The notes: a model not told the origin generated them from the letters alone. DNA of 58,246 nt from Verrucomicrobiota bacterium (GCA_016871615.1 VHCX01000017.1:1-58246); one strand, 5' to 3'. Shown: positions 34,134 to 43,480, counted from the first letter of the stretch. Translations and numbers: made by a program.

Positions 34134-35048
34134 ATGTCGTCGACGGATTCCTCGCCCACGTTGTTGCTGGTGGATGGCCACGCCTACGCCTACCGGGCCT
34201 TCTATGCGATCCGCTCGCTGAACTCTCCCGAGGGTGCCCCGACCAACGCCATCTACGGCTTCGTGAAGATGCTCCAGAAGATGGAGGGCATCCTCCGGCC
34301 GACCCACCGGTTGGTGCTGTGGGACCGGGGGTTGGCGGCCGAGCGCATGGCCGACCTGCCGGAGTACAAGCAGCAGCGGGCCCCGACGCCCGACGACCTC
34401 GAGCGGCAGTTCCCAGAGATCGAGGGGTGGCTCGAGGCCGCCGGGGTGGCCGCCTGGAGCCAGCCGCAGACGGAGGCCGACGACTGGATCGGCACCTACG
34501 CCCGGCGTGCGGAGGCGAGGGGCTGGCGCACGGTCGTCGCCAGTTCCGACAAGGACTTCATGCAGCTGGTTGGCGACCGGGTGGGGGTCTTCAACCCCAA
34601 CGACAAGTCCGAGAAGGTGTGGACGAGCGCCGAGGTCGAGGCCAAGACCGGGGTCCGGCCGGACCAGGTCGTCGACTGGCTGAGCCTCATCGGCGACGCG
34701 GTCGACAACATCCCGGGCGTCCAGGGCGTCGGGCCCAAGACGGCCACCCAGCTGCTGCAGAAATACGGGAGCATCGAGTCGCTGATGGCCCGGCTGGCCG
34801 AGATCAAGTCGGAGTCGCAGCGGTCCAACCTCTTGGCCGCGGAGGGGTCCCTCCGCCGCAACCGTCGGTTGATCGCGCTCCGCACCGACCTCGCCGGGGG
34901 ACCCGACCTCGAGGCCCTGCGCATCGAACCTCCGGACGCCGCCCGCCGGGAACGCCTCGGGTCGATGTACCGCAGGTGGGGTTTCCGCAGCCTGCTCTCG
35001 GAACTGGGACTGCCGTGGGAGGCCTCGGGCCAGGGAACCCTGCTGTGA
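34134..35048 (+). CDS. stand-alone 5'-3' exonuclease (FEN/Pol I N-terminal type)
   Basis: A 304-residue flap-endonuclease-like nuclease. LLLVDGHAYAYRAFYAI and YGFVKMLQKM open the PIN-like domain. Acidic metal ligands sit in WDRGLAAERM, QTEADDWIGTYAR and VVASSDKDFMQLV. The helix-hairpin-helix H3TH segment is LIGDAVDNIPGVQGVGPKTA (about residues 183-202). There is no polymerase part, so it acts separately from Pol I in primer or flap removal. Its stop codon overlaps the start of the next gene by 3-4 bases (GTGA). Confidence 0.9.
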   Translation: MSSTDSSPTLLLVDGHAYAYRAFYAIRSLNSPEGAPTNAIYGFVKMLQKMEGILRPTHRLVLWDRGLAAERMADLPEYKQQRAPTPDDLERQFPEIEGWLEAAGVAAWSQPQTEADDWIGTYARRAEARGWRTVVASSDKDFMQLVGDRVGVFNPNDKSEKVWTSAEVEAKTGVRPDQVVDWLSLIGDAVDNIPGVQGVGPKTATQLLQKYGSIESLMARLAEIKSESQRSNLLAAEGSLRRNRRLIALRTDLAGGPDLEALRIEPPDAARRERLGSMYRRWGFRSLLSELGLPWEASGQGTLL

Positions 35049-36244
35049 GTGCGCCGGTTTCCAGTGGATGCCCACGGGTGCCGGTCGCCGCATCGGCCGG
35101 CCTGGGCGCGGCACTGGGAGTGGTCCTCGCCCTGCTGGGAGCCCAGGGCTGCGGCCGGCCGACCGTGCCGGAGACTCCGCCGTCGCCGTCCGGGGCGGAC
35201 CCGGCCGTCCAGGTTCCGGCATCGGGGTCCGCCGCCTCTGTCGAGGGCATGGTGTGGATCCCGGGGGGCGAGTTCTGGATGGGCGGTCCGGGCACCTCGG
35301 CCACCGCCGTGCTCCGTTCGGGCCTCGGGGCGGGCGAGCCGATGTGCACGGGCCTGCGCGACGGCTTCACGGACGCCGAGCCCGTCCACCGGGTGGCGGT
35401 CGACGGGTTCTGGATCGATGCAACCGAGGTGACCAACGACCAGTTCGCGCGCTTCGTGGCCGCCACGGGGTACCGCACGGTCGCCGAGCATGCACCCCGG
35501 GCCGAGGAATTCCCCGGGGCCGACCCGGCCCTGCTGGTCCCCGGCGCGGCGGTGTTCGTGAGGCCGGAGGGTCCGGTGATGCTGGAGGATCCGCTGCAGT
35601 GGTGGCGCTACGTGCCCGGGGCCGACTGGCGGCATCCGGAAGGGCCGGCCAGCTCCATCGAGGGCAAGGGCGACCACCCGGTGGTGAACGTGGCCTACGC
35701 CGACGCCGAGGCGTACGCCCGGTGGGCCGGCAAGCGCCTGCCCACCGAGGCCGAGTGGGAGTTCGCCGCGCGTGGCGGCCTGGACCGCAAGGCCTACGCC
35801 TGGGGCGACGATCGCCTCGATGCCGGGGGCCGCTGGCGCTGCAACGCCTTCCAGGGTCGCTTCCCCGACGCCGACGCCGCGCTGGACGGGTTCCGGGGCA
35901 TCGCGCCCGTGCGCCGGTACGCCCCCAACGGATTCGGCCTGTACGACGTCGCCGGCAATGTCTGGGAGTGGTGCAGCGACTGGTACCGCCCCGACGCCTA
36001 CCGATCCCGGGCGGGCGACGCCGGGGTGGTCCGCAATCCCCGGGGGCCCTCCGACAGCCACGATCCCGACGAGCCGGGCGTGCCCAAGCGGGTCCATCGG
36101 GGCGGGTCGTTCCTGTGCAGCGACCAGTATTGTGCCCGGTTCCTGATCGGCACGCGGGGCAAGGGTGCGGTGGACACCGGCAGCTCCCACCTGGGTTTCC
36201 GGTGCGTGCGTGCGGGACCTCCGCCGGCCCCGGGCGGACCCTAG
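35045..36244 (+). CDS. formylglycine-generating enzyme (SUMF1) family lipoprotein
   Basis: A 399-residue member of the FGE-sulfatase family. The N-terminus has a hydrophobic signal ending in GAQGC, consistent with lipidation and export. The catalytic fold begins MVWIPGGEFWMGG and includes FWIDATEVTNDQFARFV, VVNVAYADAEAYARWAGKRLPTEAEWEFAARGG (in part) and YDVAGNVWEWCSDW. RGGSFLCSDQYCARF places two cysteines five residues apart, matching the active-site Cys pair of true FGE, so it is probably able to oxidise sulfatase Cys to formylglycine rather than being an inactive homologue. The GTG start at 35045 overlaps the exonuclease stop, implying coupled translation. No sulfatase gene lies in the window. 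Confidence 0.88.
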   Translation: MSAPVSSGCPRVPVAASAGLGAALGVVLALLGAQGCGRPTVPETPPSPSGADPAVQVPASGSAASVEGMVWIPGGEFWMGGPGTSATAVLRSGLGAGEPMCTGLRDGFTDAEPVHRVAVDGFWIDATEVTNDQFARFVAATGYRTVAEHAPRAEEFPGADPALLVPGAAVFVRPEGPVMLEDPLQWWRYVPGADWRHPEGPASSIEGKGDHPVVNVAYADAEAYARWAGKRLPTEAEWEFAARGGLDRKAYAWGDDRLDAGGRWRCNAFQGRFPDADAALDGFRGIAPVRRYAPNGFGLYDVAGNVWEWCSDWYRPDAYRSRAGDAGVVRNPRGPSDSHDPDEPGVPKRVHRGGSFLCSDQYCARFLIGTRGKGAVDTGSSHLGFRCVRAGPPPAPGGP

Positions 36245-36301
36245 GCCGGGATCGACGCGCAGTTCCCGCCGGGCGGCCCCTGTGGTTGAATCGCCGCGCC
36301 G

Positions 36302-37585
36302 ATGAACATTCTCGACGAACTGCGCTGGAGGGGGCTCTACGCCGATTGCACCGACCTTGAGGCGCTGACCGCCCGGCTCGCCTCGGGGCCCACGACCCTG
36401 TACTGCGGCTTCGATCCCACGGCCGATTCGCTGCATGTCGGCAACCTGGTTCCGCTCCTGTGCCTGCGGCGCTTCCAGCAGGCCGGTCACACGCCCATCG
36501 CGCTGGCCGGCGGGGCCACCGGCATGATCGGCGATCCCAGCGGCCGCTCGTCGGAGCGCAACCTGCTGAGCCCGGAGGTGTTGCGGCACAACATCGCCTC
36601 GATCCAGGGGCAGTTAGCCCGGTTCCTCGACTTCGACGCCCCGGCCAATGCGGCGCGCCTGGTGGACAATTTCGACTGGTTCGGCCCCATCTCGTACCTG
36701 GAGTTCCTGCGCGACGTGGGCAAGCACTTCACGGTCAACGCCATGGTGGCCAAGGAATCGGTCCGCGCCCGCATGGAGGACCGCGACAACGGCATCAGCT
36801 ACACCGAGTTTAGCTACATGCTGCTGCAGGCCTACGATTTCTACCACCTGCGCAGCCACGTCGGTTGCGAGCTCCAGATCGGCGCGACCGACCAGTGGGG
36901 CAACATCACGGCCGGCACCGAGCTGTGCCGCAAGAAGCTGGGCGTGCCGGTGTGGGGCCTCACGCTGCCGCTGCTCACCAAGGCCGACGGCACCAAGTAC
37001 GGCAAGAGCGCCTCCGGGGCCGTGTGGCTCGATTCCAAGCGGACCAGCCCGTACCGCTTCTACCAGTTCTTCGTGCAGAGCGACGACCGCGATGTGGTCA
37101 AGCTGCTGAAGGTCCTGACGTTCCTCTCCTCCGAGCAGATTGCCGCCCTCGAGCAGGACCTGGTGGCCAACCCCGGGGCGCGTGCGCCCCACAAGGCCCT
37201 GGCCCGCGAGGTGACGACGCTGGTGCACGGGGAGTCGGCCGCGCAGGAGGCGGTGCGGGCCAGCGAGATCCTCTTCGGGGGCGACCTGGCGGGCGTGGGC
37301 GAAGGCACCTTCAACGAACTGCTGGGCGAGGTGCCGACGAAGACCCTCGAGGCCTCGCGGCTGGCCGGGGCGGGCATGCCCGTCACCGAGCTGCTGGTGC
37401 ATGCCGGCCTGTCGGCCAGCAAGGGCCAGGCCCGCACGGACATCCAGGGCGGCGGGGCCTCGCTCAACAACGTGCGCGTGGCGGAGGTCCAGCGTGCGGT
37501 CACCACCGCCGACTTGCTCTTCGGCAAGCACCTGCTCCTGCGCAAGGGCCGGCGCAACTACGCCGTGGTCACGGTCCTGGCGTAG
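36302..37585 (+). CDS. tyrS: tyrosyl-tRNA synthetase
   Basis: A 427-residue class I aminoacyl-tRNA synthetase charging tRNA-Tyr. GFDPTADSLHVGNLVPLL (about residues 37-54) contains the HIGH-type HVGN; GATDQWGNI lies mid-domain and KYGKSASGAVWL is the KMSKS-type loop. A C-terminal S4 RNA-binding domain (LLVHAGLSASKGQARTDI) completes it. The length fits TyrS of the KYGKS type. It begins 58 bases after the FGE gene and ends convergent to slyX. Confidence 0.97.
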   Translation: MNILDELRWRGLYADCTDLEALTARLASGPTTLYCGFDPTADSLHVGNLVPLLCLRRFQQAGHTPIALAGGATGMIGDPSGRSSERNLLSPEVLRHNIASIQGQLARFLDFDAPANAARLVDNFDWFGPISYLEFLRDVGKHFTVNAMVAKESVRARMEDRDNGISYTEFSYMLLQAYDFYHLRSHVGCELQIGATDQWGNITAGTELCRKKLGVPVWGLTLPLLTKADGTKYGKSASGAVWLDSKRTSPYRFYQFFVQSDDRDVVKLLKVLTFLSSEQIAALEQDLVANPGARAPHKALAREVTTLVHGESAAQEAVRASEILFGGDLAGVGEGTFNELLGEVPTKTLEASRLAGAGMPVTELLVHAGLSASKGQARTDIQGGGASLNNVRVAEVQRAVTTADLLFGKHLLLRKGRRNYAVVTVLA

Positions 37586-37687
37586 GCTGGGTTTTCCGCG
37601 AGCCCCGGCAGGTGGTGCCGGACGGCTTGGGCCATGGTCCCGGGGCCCTGCCACGGGCCGGACATCACCCGGATTGGCAGCACCGGC

Positions 37688-37906
37688 TCAGGGAGCGTAG
37701 TGGGGCGGCTTCTGGTTGTGTGGCGCGATGCGGTCCCCGTCCTGCGCCCGCAGGGTCTGGCCCAGCGTCTCCAGTTGCCGCTGCAACCGGGCGATGAGCT
37801 TGCCCTGGTCGATCACCACCGAGTTCAGGGCGTCGAAGTTCCGTTCGAGGTGGGCGAGGGCGGCCTCGGCCCGGTCGAGCCGTTGGTCGTGGGATTCCGG
37901 GGGCAT
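37688..37906 (-). CDS. slyX: SlyX family protein
   Basis: A 72-residue coiled-coil protein. RLDRAEAALAHLERNFDALNSVV (in part RLDRAEAALAHLERN) and IDQGKLIARLQRQLETLGQ form a heptad-rich helix, and the tail PHNQKPPHYAP matches the PPHY ending of SlyX. Function is unknown in all bacteria. Its ATG overlaps the stop codon of the upstream gene by one base, so it is the last gene of a tight three-gene operon. Confidence 0.85.
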   Translation of the reverse strand: MPPESHDQRLDRAEAALAHLERNFDALNSVVIDQGKLIARLQRQLETLGQTLRAQDGDRIAPHNQKPPHYAP

Positions 37907-38181
37907 CAGAGTTCTCCTTCGCGCTCGGTGAAGAACAGGGCGTGCGCCCTGGGGAAATCGGCCTCGGACACGAGCACGCGCATCGGGCGGTCGAGGTCCT
38001 CGGGGTCGCCGGCCACCGTGCCCGCAGGTCGTGTCGGCTCCACCGGGTCAGCCGGGTCGGCCGGTTCGAGGACCGCGGCGATGCCGTGCTTCTCGAGCCA
38101 GGCCTGCAGCAGGTCGCCCTTGATCCACGGGCCCGTGAAGAAGTGCCGCAGGGCGTCGGGTTGGACAGGATGCTCGCTCAC
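37906..38181 (-). CDS. DUF2007-like signal-transducing small protein
   Basis: A 91-residue soluble protein. RHFFTGPWIKGDLLQAWLEKHGI and VLVSEADFPRAHALFFTERE resemble the two halves of the DUF2007 fold (putative metal- or PII-type small domain), with an Asp/Pro-rich linker between. The GTG start at 38181 overlaps the phosphatase stop by 4 bases (GTGA), and its stop overlaps the slyX ATG. Function unknown; coupling to a PP2C phosphatase hints at a shared signalling context. Confidence 0.7.
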   Translation of the reverse strand: MSEHPVQPDALRHFFTGPWIKGDLLQAWLEKHGIAAVLEPADPADPVEPTRPAGTVAGDPEDLDRPMRVLVSEADFPRAHALFFTEREGEL

Positions 38182-39719
38182 AGCACGCGCACGAGGACGA
38201 CCGTGAAGTCGTCGGTCTGGGGTTCCGGCCGGGTGAAGTCCCGGGCCGCCTGGCAGATATGCTGGGCCAGCTCGGCCGCGGGCATGCCCGGGTGGGCGCG
38301 GATCAGGTCGAGGACCCGTTCCACGGTGAAGAGGGTTCCATCCGACCGCATGGCCTCGTCGATGCCGTCGGTCAGTTGCAGCACCGTGTCCCCCGATTCG
38401 AGGGCCAACGGCGGGTTCTCCGTGTAGGCGGCCTGGCCCTGCCGGCCCAGCGGCTTGCCGGTGCGGCGCAGGCGGGCCTTGATCTGCCCGGCGGCGTCGA
38501 GCACCCAGGTGGCCGGATGCCCGGCGCTGGCGTGTCGGAGGACCCGGCTCGCGGGGTGGATCGCCGCAAGGGACACCGTCACATAGCGGTCGCCGCCGAG
38601 GTCCTCGGCGAGCAGCCGGTTGGCCTGGGTGAGAATGTCGGCCGGGCTGGCCTCCGTGCGGGCGGTCATGCGCAGGCAGAAGCGGGTCTCGGCCATCAGC
38701 AGGGCCGGCCCCATGCCGTGTCCGGCGACGTCGGCCACCAGGATGCCCCAGGAGCCGTCGGGCAGCGGCAGGTAGTCGAAGGAATCGCCCCCGGTGGCCT
38801 CGGCGGCCTGCGAGAGCCCGGCGATGTCGAACCCCGGCACCTGGGGAGGAGACGTGGGGAAGAGGCGGGACTGCACCTCCCGGGCCGCCGCGAATTCCTG
38901 GCGGCCCTTGCGGATCTCGGCCTCGTGCCGGCGGCGTTCGGTGATGTCGCGGATGAAGGCCACGAGCCACTGCTGGGCGCCCATGCGCATGCGGGTGAAG
39001 CCGATCTCGACCTCCACCTTCGACCCGTCGGATCGGCGGGCGCAGGTCTCGTAGACCCGGCGGTCCTCGGCCTCGGCGGCCGTCCTCCAGGTCCCGGGCG
39101 GGGTGTCGGTCGCCTGCAGGAAGTCGAGCGTCCGGCCGCAGACCTCCGCGGCATCCCAACCGAAGATGACCCTCACGGCGGGGTTGCCGAAGCGGATGAC
39201 GCCCTCGAGGTCGATGAGCAGCACCCCGTCGGTGGAGTTCTCCCAGACCGAGCGGTAGCGCAGCTCGCTTTCGCGCAGCGCGGTCTCGGCCTGCCGCCGG
39301 GCGGCGCGCACGGCCGCCTCGCGCAGCTCGCGCTGGACGGCGGGCACCAGCCGGCCGGGCGAGCCCTTGGTCATGAAGTCGTGCGCCCCGGACTTCATGG
39401 TCTCGATGGCCACGCCTTCCTCGATGCCGCCTGAGACGATGATGAAGGGCATGTCCCGTCCCGACTGCTGGTAGATCCGCAGGGCCTCCGGCGCGCTGAA
39501 CCCGGGCATGAAGTGGTCGCAGAGGACCAGGTCCCAGCCCCCGGTGCGCAACTCGCCCTCGAAGGCGCCCGCATCGGCCACCCGCTTGGATTCGACCTTC
39601 CAGCCCCCCTGCCGGAGGTGGTTGACCAGGATCAGCGCGTCGAACTCGGAGTCCTCCACGATGAGGGCCCGCAGCCTGGGGCGTTCAGCGGTCGTCGCGG
39701 GAGCGGGGTTCTCGGGCAT
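38178..39719 (-). CDS. REC-PAS-PP2C (SpoIIE/RsbU-type) response-regulator phosphatase
   Basis: A 513-residue cytosolic signalling protein with three domains. The receiver domain (about 15-135) has LIVEDSEFDAL and the phospho-acceptor Asp in DLVLCDHFMPGFSAPEA. The PAS domain (about 150-265) has ENSTDGVLLIDLEGVIRFGN and ends IRDITERRRHE. The PP2C-type Ser phosphatase (about 280-513) has VQSRLFP, GGDSFDYLPL, VADVAGHGMGPALLMAE and a final QTDDFTVVLVRVL. Such proteins dephosphorylate anti-anti-sigma factors in partner-switching pathways; no anti-sigma gene is near. First gene of the overlapping operon with the DUF2007-like and SlyX genes. Confidence 0.92.
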   Translation of the reverse strand: MPENPAPATTAERPRLRALIVEDSEFDALILVNHLRQGGWKVESKRVADAGAFEGELRTGGWDLVLCDHFMPGFSAPEALRIYQQSGRDMPFIIVSGGIEEGVAIETMKSGAHDFMTKGSPGRLVPAVQRELREAAVRAARRQAETALRESELRYRSVWENSTDGVLLIDLEGVIRFGNPAVRVIFGWDAAEVCGRTLDFLQATDTPPGTWRTAAEAEDRRVYETCARRSDGSKVEVEIGFTRMRMGAQQWLVAFIRDITERRRHEAEIRKGRQEFAAAREVQSRLFPTSPPQVPGFDIAGLSQAAEATGGDSFDYLPLPDGSWGILVADVAGHGMGPALLMAETRFCLRMTARTEASPADILTQANRLLAEDLGGDRYVTVSLAAIHPASRVLRHASAGHPATWVLDAAGQIKARLRRTGKPLGRQGQAAYTENPPLALESGDTVLQLTDGIDEAMRSDGTLFTVERVLDLIRAHPGMPAAELAQHICQAARDFTRPEPQTDDFTVVLVRVL

Positions 39720-39773
39720 GGGGCGTGGGGTCGGTGGTCCTGCCCGGCTCGGCCGGGTGGGGCTCCGTGGGCT

Positions 39774-41231
39774 TCAGGGGCGACGGACCCGGTAGAACCG
39801 CGTGGCCGAGGAGTCCGCAGGCAGCGGCAGGACGACCGGTTCGGAGAGGCCCTTGCCCGACACGGGCCCGAGACCCGGGACGGCCGTCCAGCCCTCGGCG
39901 CCCAGGCGGGTGTTGTGTTCGACCTGGAAGGTCACGCCGGCGGTCGCCCGCAGGTGGAGGCTCCAGGCCCGCCCGGAGGCCGGCACGAGCGCCAGGGATG
40001 CCTGGGCCGTGGGCGGCGCCACGTCCCGGACGATGATGTCGAAGTCGTGGGTGACGGTGCCGAAGGTGTCGTTGACGCCGACGCGGACCCGGTTGGTGCC
40101 TGGCCCCTGGTCGTAGCCGGGCGTCCAGGACAGCACGCCGTTGGTCGTGACCGACAGACCCGCCGGGCCTGACACGAGGCGGTAGGTCAGGGGTTGGGCG
40201 GGCAGGTCGGCGTCGGTGGCCCGGAGTTGCAGGGAGAGTCGTTGGCCCTCGCTGACCCGGCGGGTGCCGACCGTCGTCCAGACCGGCGGGGTGTTCCGCT
40301 CGAGCACCACGATCTCGAACTCCTGCGAGGCCGTGTCGATTCCGTCGCCCACCTCGACCCGGACCCGGTTGGTGCTGGGTCCTTGCGCCTCCGTGGGCTG
40401 CCAGGACAGCACACCGTTGGTGGACACCGTGAGCCCCGTTGGGCCCGTCGCCAGCCGATAGGTCAAGGCTTGGGCCGGCACGTCGGCGTCGGTGGCGCGC
40501 AACTGGAACGTCAGGAGCAACCCCTCGCTCACGCGGCGGGTCAGCGCGGGCGAGGTCCAGACCGGGGCCCGGTTCGGGATCGATTCGGTCACGACGCGCG
40601 CGTAGAAGTTGCCCTGGGGACCCGAGTCGGGGTTGCTGCTGAACAGGTTCAACGCCCAGGAGTCCGGCACGTCGGCCTCCTCGAGCCTCCAGAAGTCGGC
40701 GTAGCTGCCGATGAAGTTCCGGGTCTTGCCGGGGAGGAGGGCCCCGATGGTCGGGGGATGGGCGATGATCAGCCCCGCCCCGTTGTCGGAGTCTTGGGCG
40801 AGGCCCTGGAAATCGACCGTCCAGGTGAACCGGTCGGGCACGGTCACCCGCGGCACGTCCAGGGTGGTGAGCTGGAGCCCGGGGAGGACGGGGTAGGTCG
40901 CGCTCTCCCAGAGGAGGGTCTTGGGCTTCTGGGTGTTGGCGATGGTCGGGTACTCCCGCTCACCGTCGTTCCGGAAGAACCGGATCTTCCATCCGCCCGA
41001 CGGGGTCAGCACATTCCCGAAGTACATAAAGGTGAAGTGCGTGACGACTCGGCTGGTGCCGGCCAGGTTGATGTCGTCCCCGTGCTGACTGCCGATCAGG
41101 TAGTAGTTGGTGGTGATGCCCTTGGTGTTGTCGAAGACGATCTCGGGAACCTGCGCGTGGACGCGGAGGGCGAAGGCCGCCAGCACCATGATGAGGAGAC
41201 CGCGGACCAGGCTGGCTGAGGCACGCTTCAT
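39774..41231 (-). CDS. exported protein with tandem putative Ig (He_PIG/cadherin-like) domains
   Basis: A 485-residue secreted protein. Signal peptide MKRASASLVRGLLIMVLAAFALRVHAQ. The N-terminal 190 residues (PEIVFDNTKGITTNYYLIGS...) resemble beta-sandwich choice-of-anchor domains. Two near-identical repeats follow, each with NxxPVWT...RRVSEG...LQLRATDAD...LTYRL..GP.GL...TNGVLSW and RVRV; these are putative Ig domains. The C-terminus (FQVEHNTRLGAEGW...FYRVRRP) is the short beta domain often ending verrucomicrobial secreted proteins. Surface adhesion or polymer contact is a guess. Confidence 0.8.
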   Translation of the reverse strand: MKRASASLVRGLLIMVLAAFALRVHAQVPEIVFDNTKGITTNYYLIGSQHGDDINLAGTSRVVTHFTFMYFGNVLTPSGGWKIRFFRNDGEREYPTIANTQKPKTLLWESATYPVLPGLQLTTLDVPRVTVPDRFTWTVDFQGLAQDSDNGAGLIIAHPPTIGALLPGKTRNFIGSYADFWRLEEADVPDSWALNLFSSNPDSGPQGNFYARVVTESIPNRAPVWTSPALTRRVSEGLLLTFQLRATDADVPAQALTYRLATGPTGLTVSTNGVLSWQPTEAQGPSTNRVRVEVGDGIDTASQEFEIVVLERNTPPVWTTVGTRRVSEGQRLSLQLRATDADLPAQPLTYRLVSGPAGLSVTTNGVLSWTPGYDQGPGTNRVRVGVNDTFGTVTHDFDIIVRDVAPPTAQASLALVPASGRAWSLHLRATAGVTFQVEHNTRLGAEGWTAVPGLGPVSGKGLSEPVVLPLPADSSATRFYRVRRP

Positions 41232-41346
41232 CGATCGAGATCGCCCCGGGCAGGGGCCGTTGGGCTTCATCAAACGTCTCGCTGGGGAAACGTCGGGAGG
41301 TTTCGTGCCCGGCAGGTTTGGGACTGGGGTGGGAGAAATCGAGGAG

Positions 41347-41421
41347 TGGTGCCCCGGCTAGGACTTGAACCTAGAACCAACTGATTAAGAGTCAGCTGCT
41401 CTGCCATTGAGCTACCGAGGC
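41347..41421 (-). tRNA. tRNA-Lys (anticodon CTT)
   Basis: The minus strand from 41421 folds as a complete cloverleaf: acceptor GCCTCGG/CCGGGGC, D stem GCTC/GAGC, anticodon stem GCTGA/TCAGT with loop CTCTTAA (anticodon CTT, reading AAG), variable loop TGGTT, T stem CTAGG/CCTAG with loop TTCAAGT, and discriminator A. CCA is encoded (41349-41347). 72 bases plus CCA. Confidence 0.97.
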
Positions 41422-41550
41422 GCCAACGCTGCGCACGGTTATGGAGAGCCCGTGCGCCGTTGTCAACACGACGCGCAGCGGAAACGGGCCCGGCCCCGAG
41501 AGAATCCGATTCCCGAACCGGCGGTGGAATCCCTACCGTCGGGGGCAGCG

Positions 41551-43452
41551 ATGCTGACCGTCTCGAATGTCTCCAAGGGATATGGGGGAAAGACCCTGTT
41601 CACCGACCTTTCCCTGCAGTTCAACCGCCAGGACCGACTGGGCCTGGTCGGCCCGAACGGCGCCGGCAAGTCCACCCTCTTCAAGCTCATCCTGCAGCAG
41701 GAGGAGCCCGACGACGGCCTGGTGACCTTCCAGCGCGGCACGACCGTCGGGTTCCTGCCCCAGGAGAGCGCGCCGGTGGGCGACCAGACGGTGCTCGAGA
41801 TCGCCACCAGCCAGCATGCGCCCGGCTCCGAGCCCGACGACGACCACCACTTCTATGCCGACGGCCCGGCCATCGCCAAGGCCAAGCGCCTGCTCAAGGG
41901 CCTGGCCTTCCGCGACACCGACTTCGACCGGCCGGCGCGCGAGCTTTCGGGCGGCTGGGTGATGCGGGCGCACCTGGCGCGCCTGCTGGTGCAGGAGCCG
42001 GACATCCTCATGCTCGACGAGCCCACCAACCACCTCGACCTCGAGACGTTGATCTGGTTCCAAGGCTACCTGAAGAACTACCCCGGCGCGATCCTGGTCA
42101 TCTCGCACGACCGCGAGTTCCTCAACCAGTTGGTGACGGGCATCGTCGAGATCCGCAACGAGCGGCTCTACCGCTACTCGGGCAACTACGACGCCTTCCT
42201 GGACCAGCGCGAGGCGCAGCAGGAGCAGCAGTTGGCCGCCTTCAAGAACCAGCAGCGCGAGATCGGCCGGCTGATGGACTTCGTGAACCGCTTCCGGGCC
42301 AAGAACACCACGGCGACGCGGGCGCAGGCCAAGCTCAAGCAGATCGACCGCATGGAGAAGATCAACGCCCCGGAGCAGGCGGCGGCCACCGTGGATTTCG
42401 CCTTCCCCCAGCCGGAGAAGAGCGGTCAGCGGGTGATCACCCTCAAGGGCATCGACTTCGCCTACGGTGAGAACGTCATCTACACCGGCCTGGAATTCGA
42501 GGCGCAGCGCGGCGACCGCACGGTGCTGGTCGGGCCCAACGGCTCGGGCAAGTCCACGCTGCTCAAGCTCCTGGCGGGCAACCTGACGCCGCAGGCCGGC
42601 GAGCGCGACCCCGGGCTGCGCGTGAAGGTGGGCTACTTCTCCCAGTACCGCACCGAGATGCTCCAGCCGGGGCGCACGGTCCTCGAGGAGGCCGGCGACA
42701 CCCCGGCCCGGGTGACCGAGCTGTACATCCGCTCGCTGCTGGGGTGCTTCCTCTTCCGCGACGACGACGTCTTCAAGAAGGTGGCCGTCTTGAGCGGTGG
42801 CGAGAAAACCCGCCTGGCCCTCGTGAAGCTGCTGCTCGATCCGCCCAACCTGCTGCTCATGGACGAGCCGACGACCCACCTGGACATCGCCAGCATCGAC
42901 GCGCTGGTGGCGGCCTTGAGCGAATTCATCGGCACCCTCGTCTTCATCAGCCACGACGTGTACTTCATCCGGGCCATCGCCACGCGGGTGCTGCACGTCA
43001 GCGGCGGCGTGCTGACCCCCTACGCGGGCGACTACGACTACTACCTGGAGAAGATCAAGGCGTCGTCGGCGCGGGTGGCCCTGACCCAGGCCTCCAACGG
43101 CACCGGCCTGACCAATGCCCGGCCGGCCACCGGAGGACCGGTCGCCTCGTCGAGGCCGGTGATCAGCGCCTCATCCAAGGAACGTCGCCATCAGGCCGCG
43201 GAGGCGCGCAAGGCGATGGGCTTCCAGAAGAAGCACGTGGCCACGCTGGAGGCGCGCATTGCCACGCTCGAGGCCAGGCAGGTGCAGTTGACGGCCGAGA
43301 TGGAGAAGCCCGAGACCTACACCAGGCCGGGTCGCTCGCAGGAGCTCCAGCAGCAGCTGCGGGCCGTCGGCCACGACCTCCACAAGACCACCACCGACTG
43401 GGAGGCCGCGGCCACCAAGCTCGCCGAGCTGGAGGTCGCCTCGGTCGAGTGA
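41551..43452 (+). CDS. ABC-F family ATP-binding protein
   Basis: A 633-residue soluble ATPase with two ABC cassettes and no membrane segments, typical of ribosome-associated ABC-F translation factors. Walker A motifs are GPNGAGKST and GPNGSGKST; signatures LSGGW and LSGGE; Walker B LMLDEPTNHLD and LLMDEPTTHLD. The inter-domain linker (FVNRFRAKNTTATRAQAKLKQ) is the charged P-site-tRNA-interaction helix region. A C-terminal coiled coil (FQKKHVATLEARIATLEARQ) resembles the Uup-type tail. ATG at 41551 chosen at the first cassette (MLTVSNVSKGYGG). The subfamily (Uup, YheS or EttA) is not settled. Confidence 0.93.
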   Translation: MLTVSNVSKGYGGKTLFTDLSLQFNRQDRLGLVGPNGAGKSTLFKLILQQEEPDDGLVTFQRGTTVGFLPQESAPVGDQTVLEIATSQHAPGSEPDDDHHFYADGPAIAKAKRLLKGLAFRDTDFDRPARELSGGWVMRAHLARLLVQEPDILMLDEPTNHLDLETLIWFQGYLKNYPGAILVISHDREFLNQLVTGIVEIRNERLYRYSGNYDAFLDQREAQQEQQLAAFKNQQREIGRLMDFVNRFRAKNTTATRAQAKLKQIDRMEKINAPEQAAATVDFAFPQPEKSGQRVITLKGIDFAYGENVIYTGLEFEAQRGDRTVLVGPNGSGKSTLLKLLAGNLTPQAGERDPGLRVKVGYFSQYRTEMLQPGRTVLEEAGDTPARVTELYIRSLLGCFLFRDDDVFKKVAVLSGGEKTRLALVKLLLDPPNLLLMDEPTTHLDIASIDALVAALSEFIGTLVFISHDVYFIRAIATRVLHVSGGVLTPYAGDYDYYLEKIKASSARVALTQASNGTGLTNARPATGGPVASSRPVISASSKERRHQAAEARKAMGFQKKHVATLEARIATLEARQVQLTAEMEKPETYTRPGRSQELQQQLRAVGHDLHKTTTDWEAAATKLAELEVASVE

Positions 43453-43480
43453 CCCTCGCCCGGGGCCGGGGCCGTAGGGG

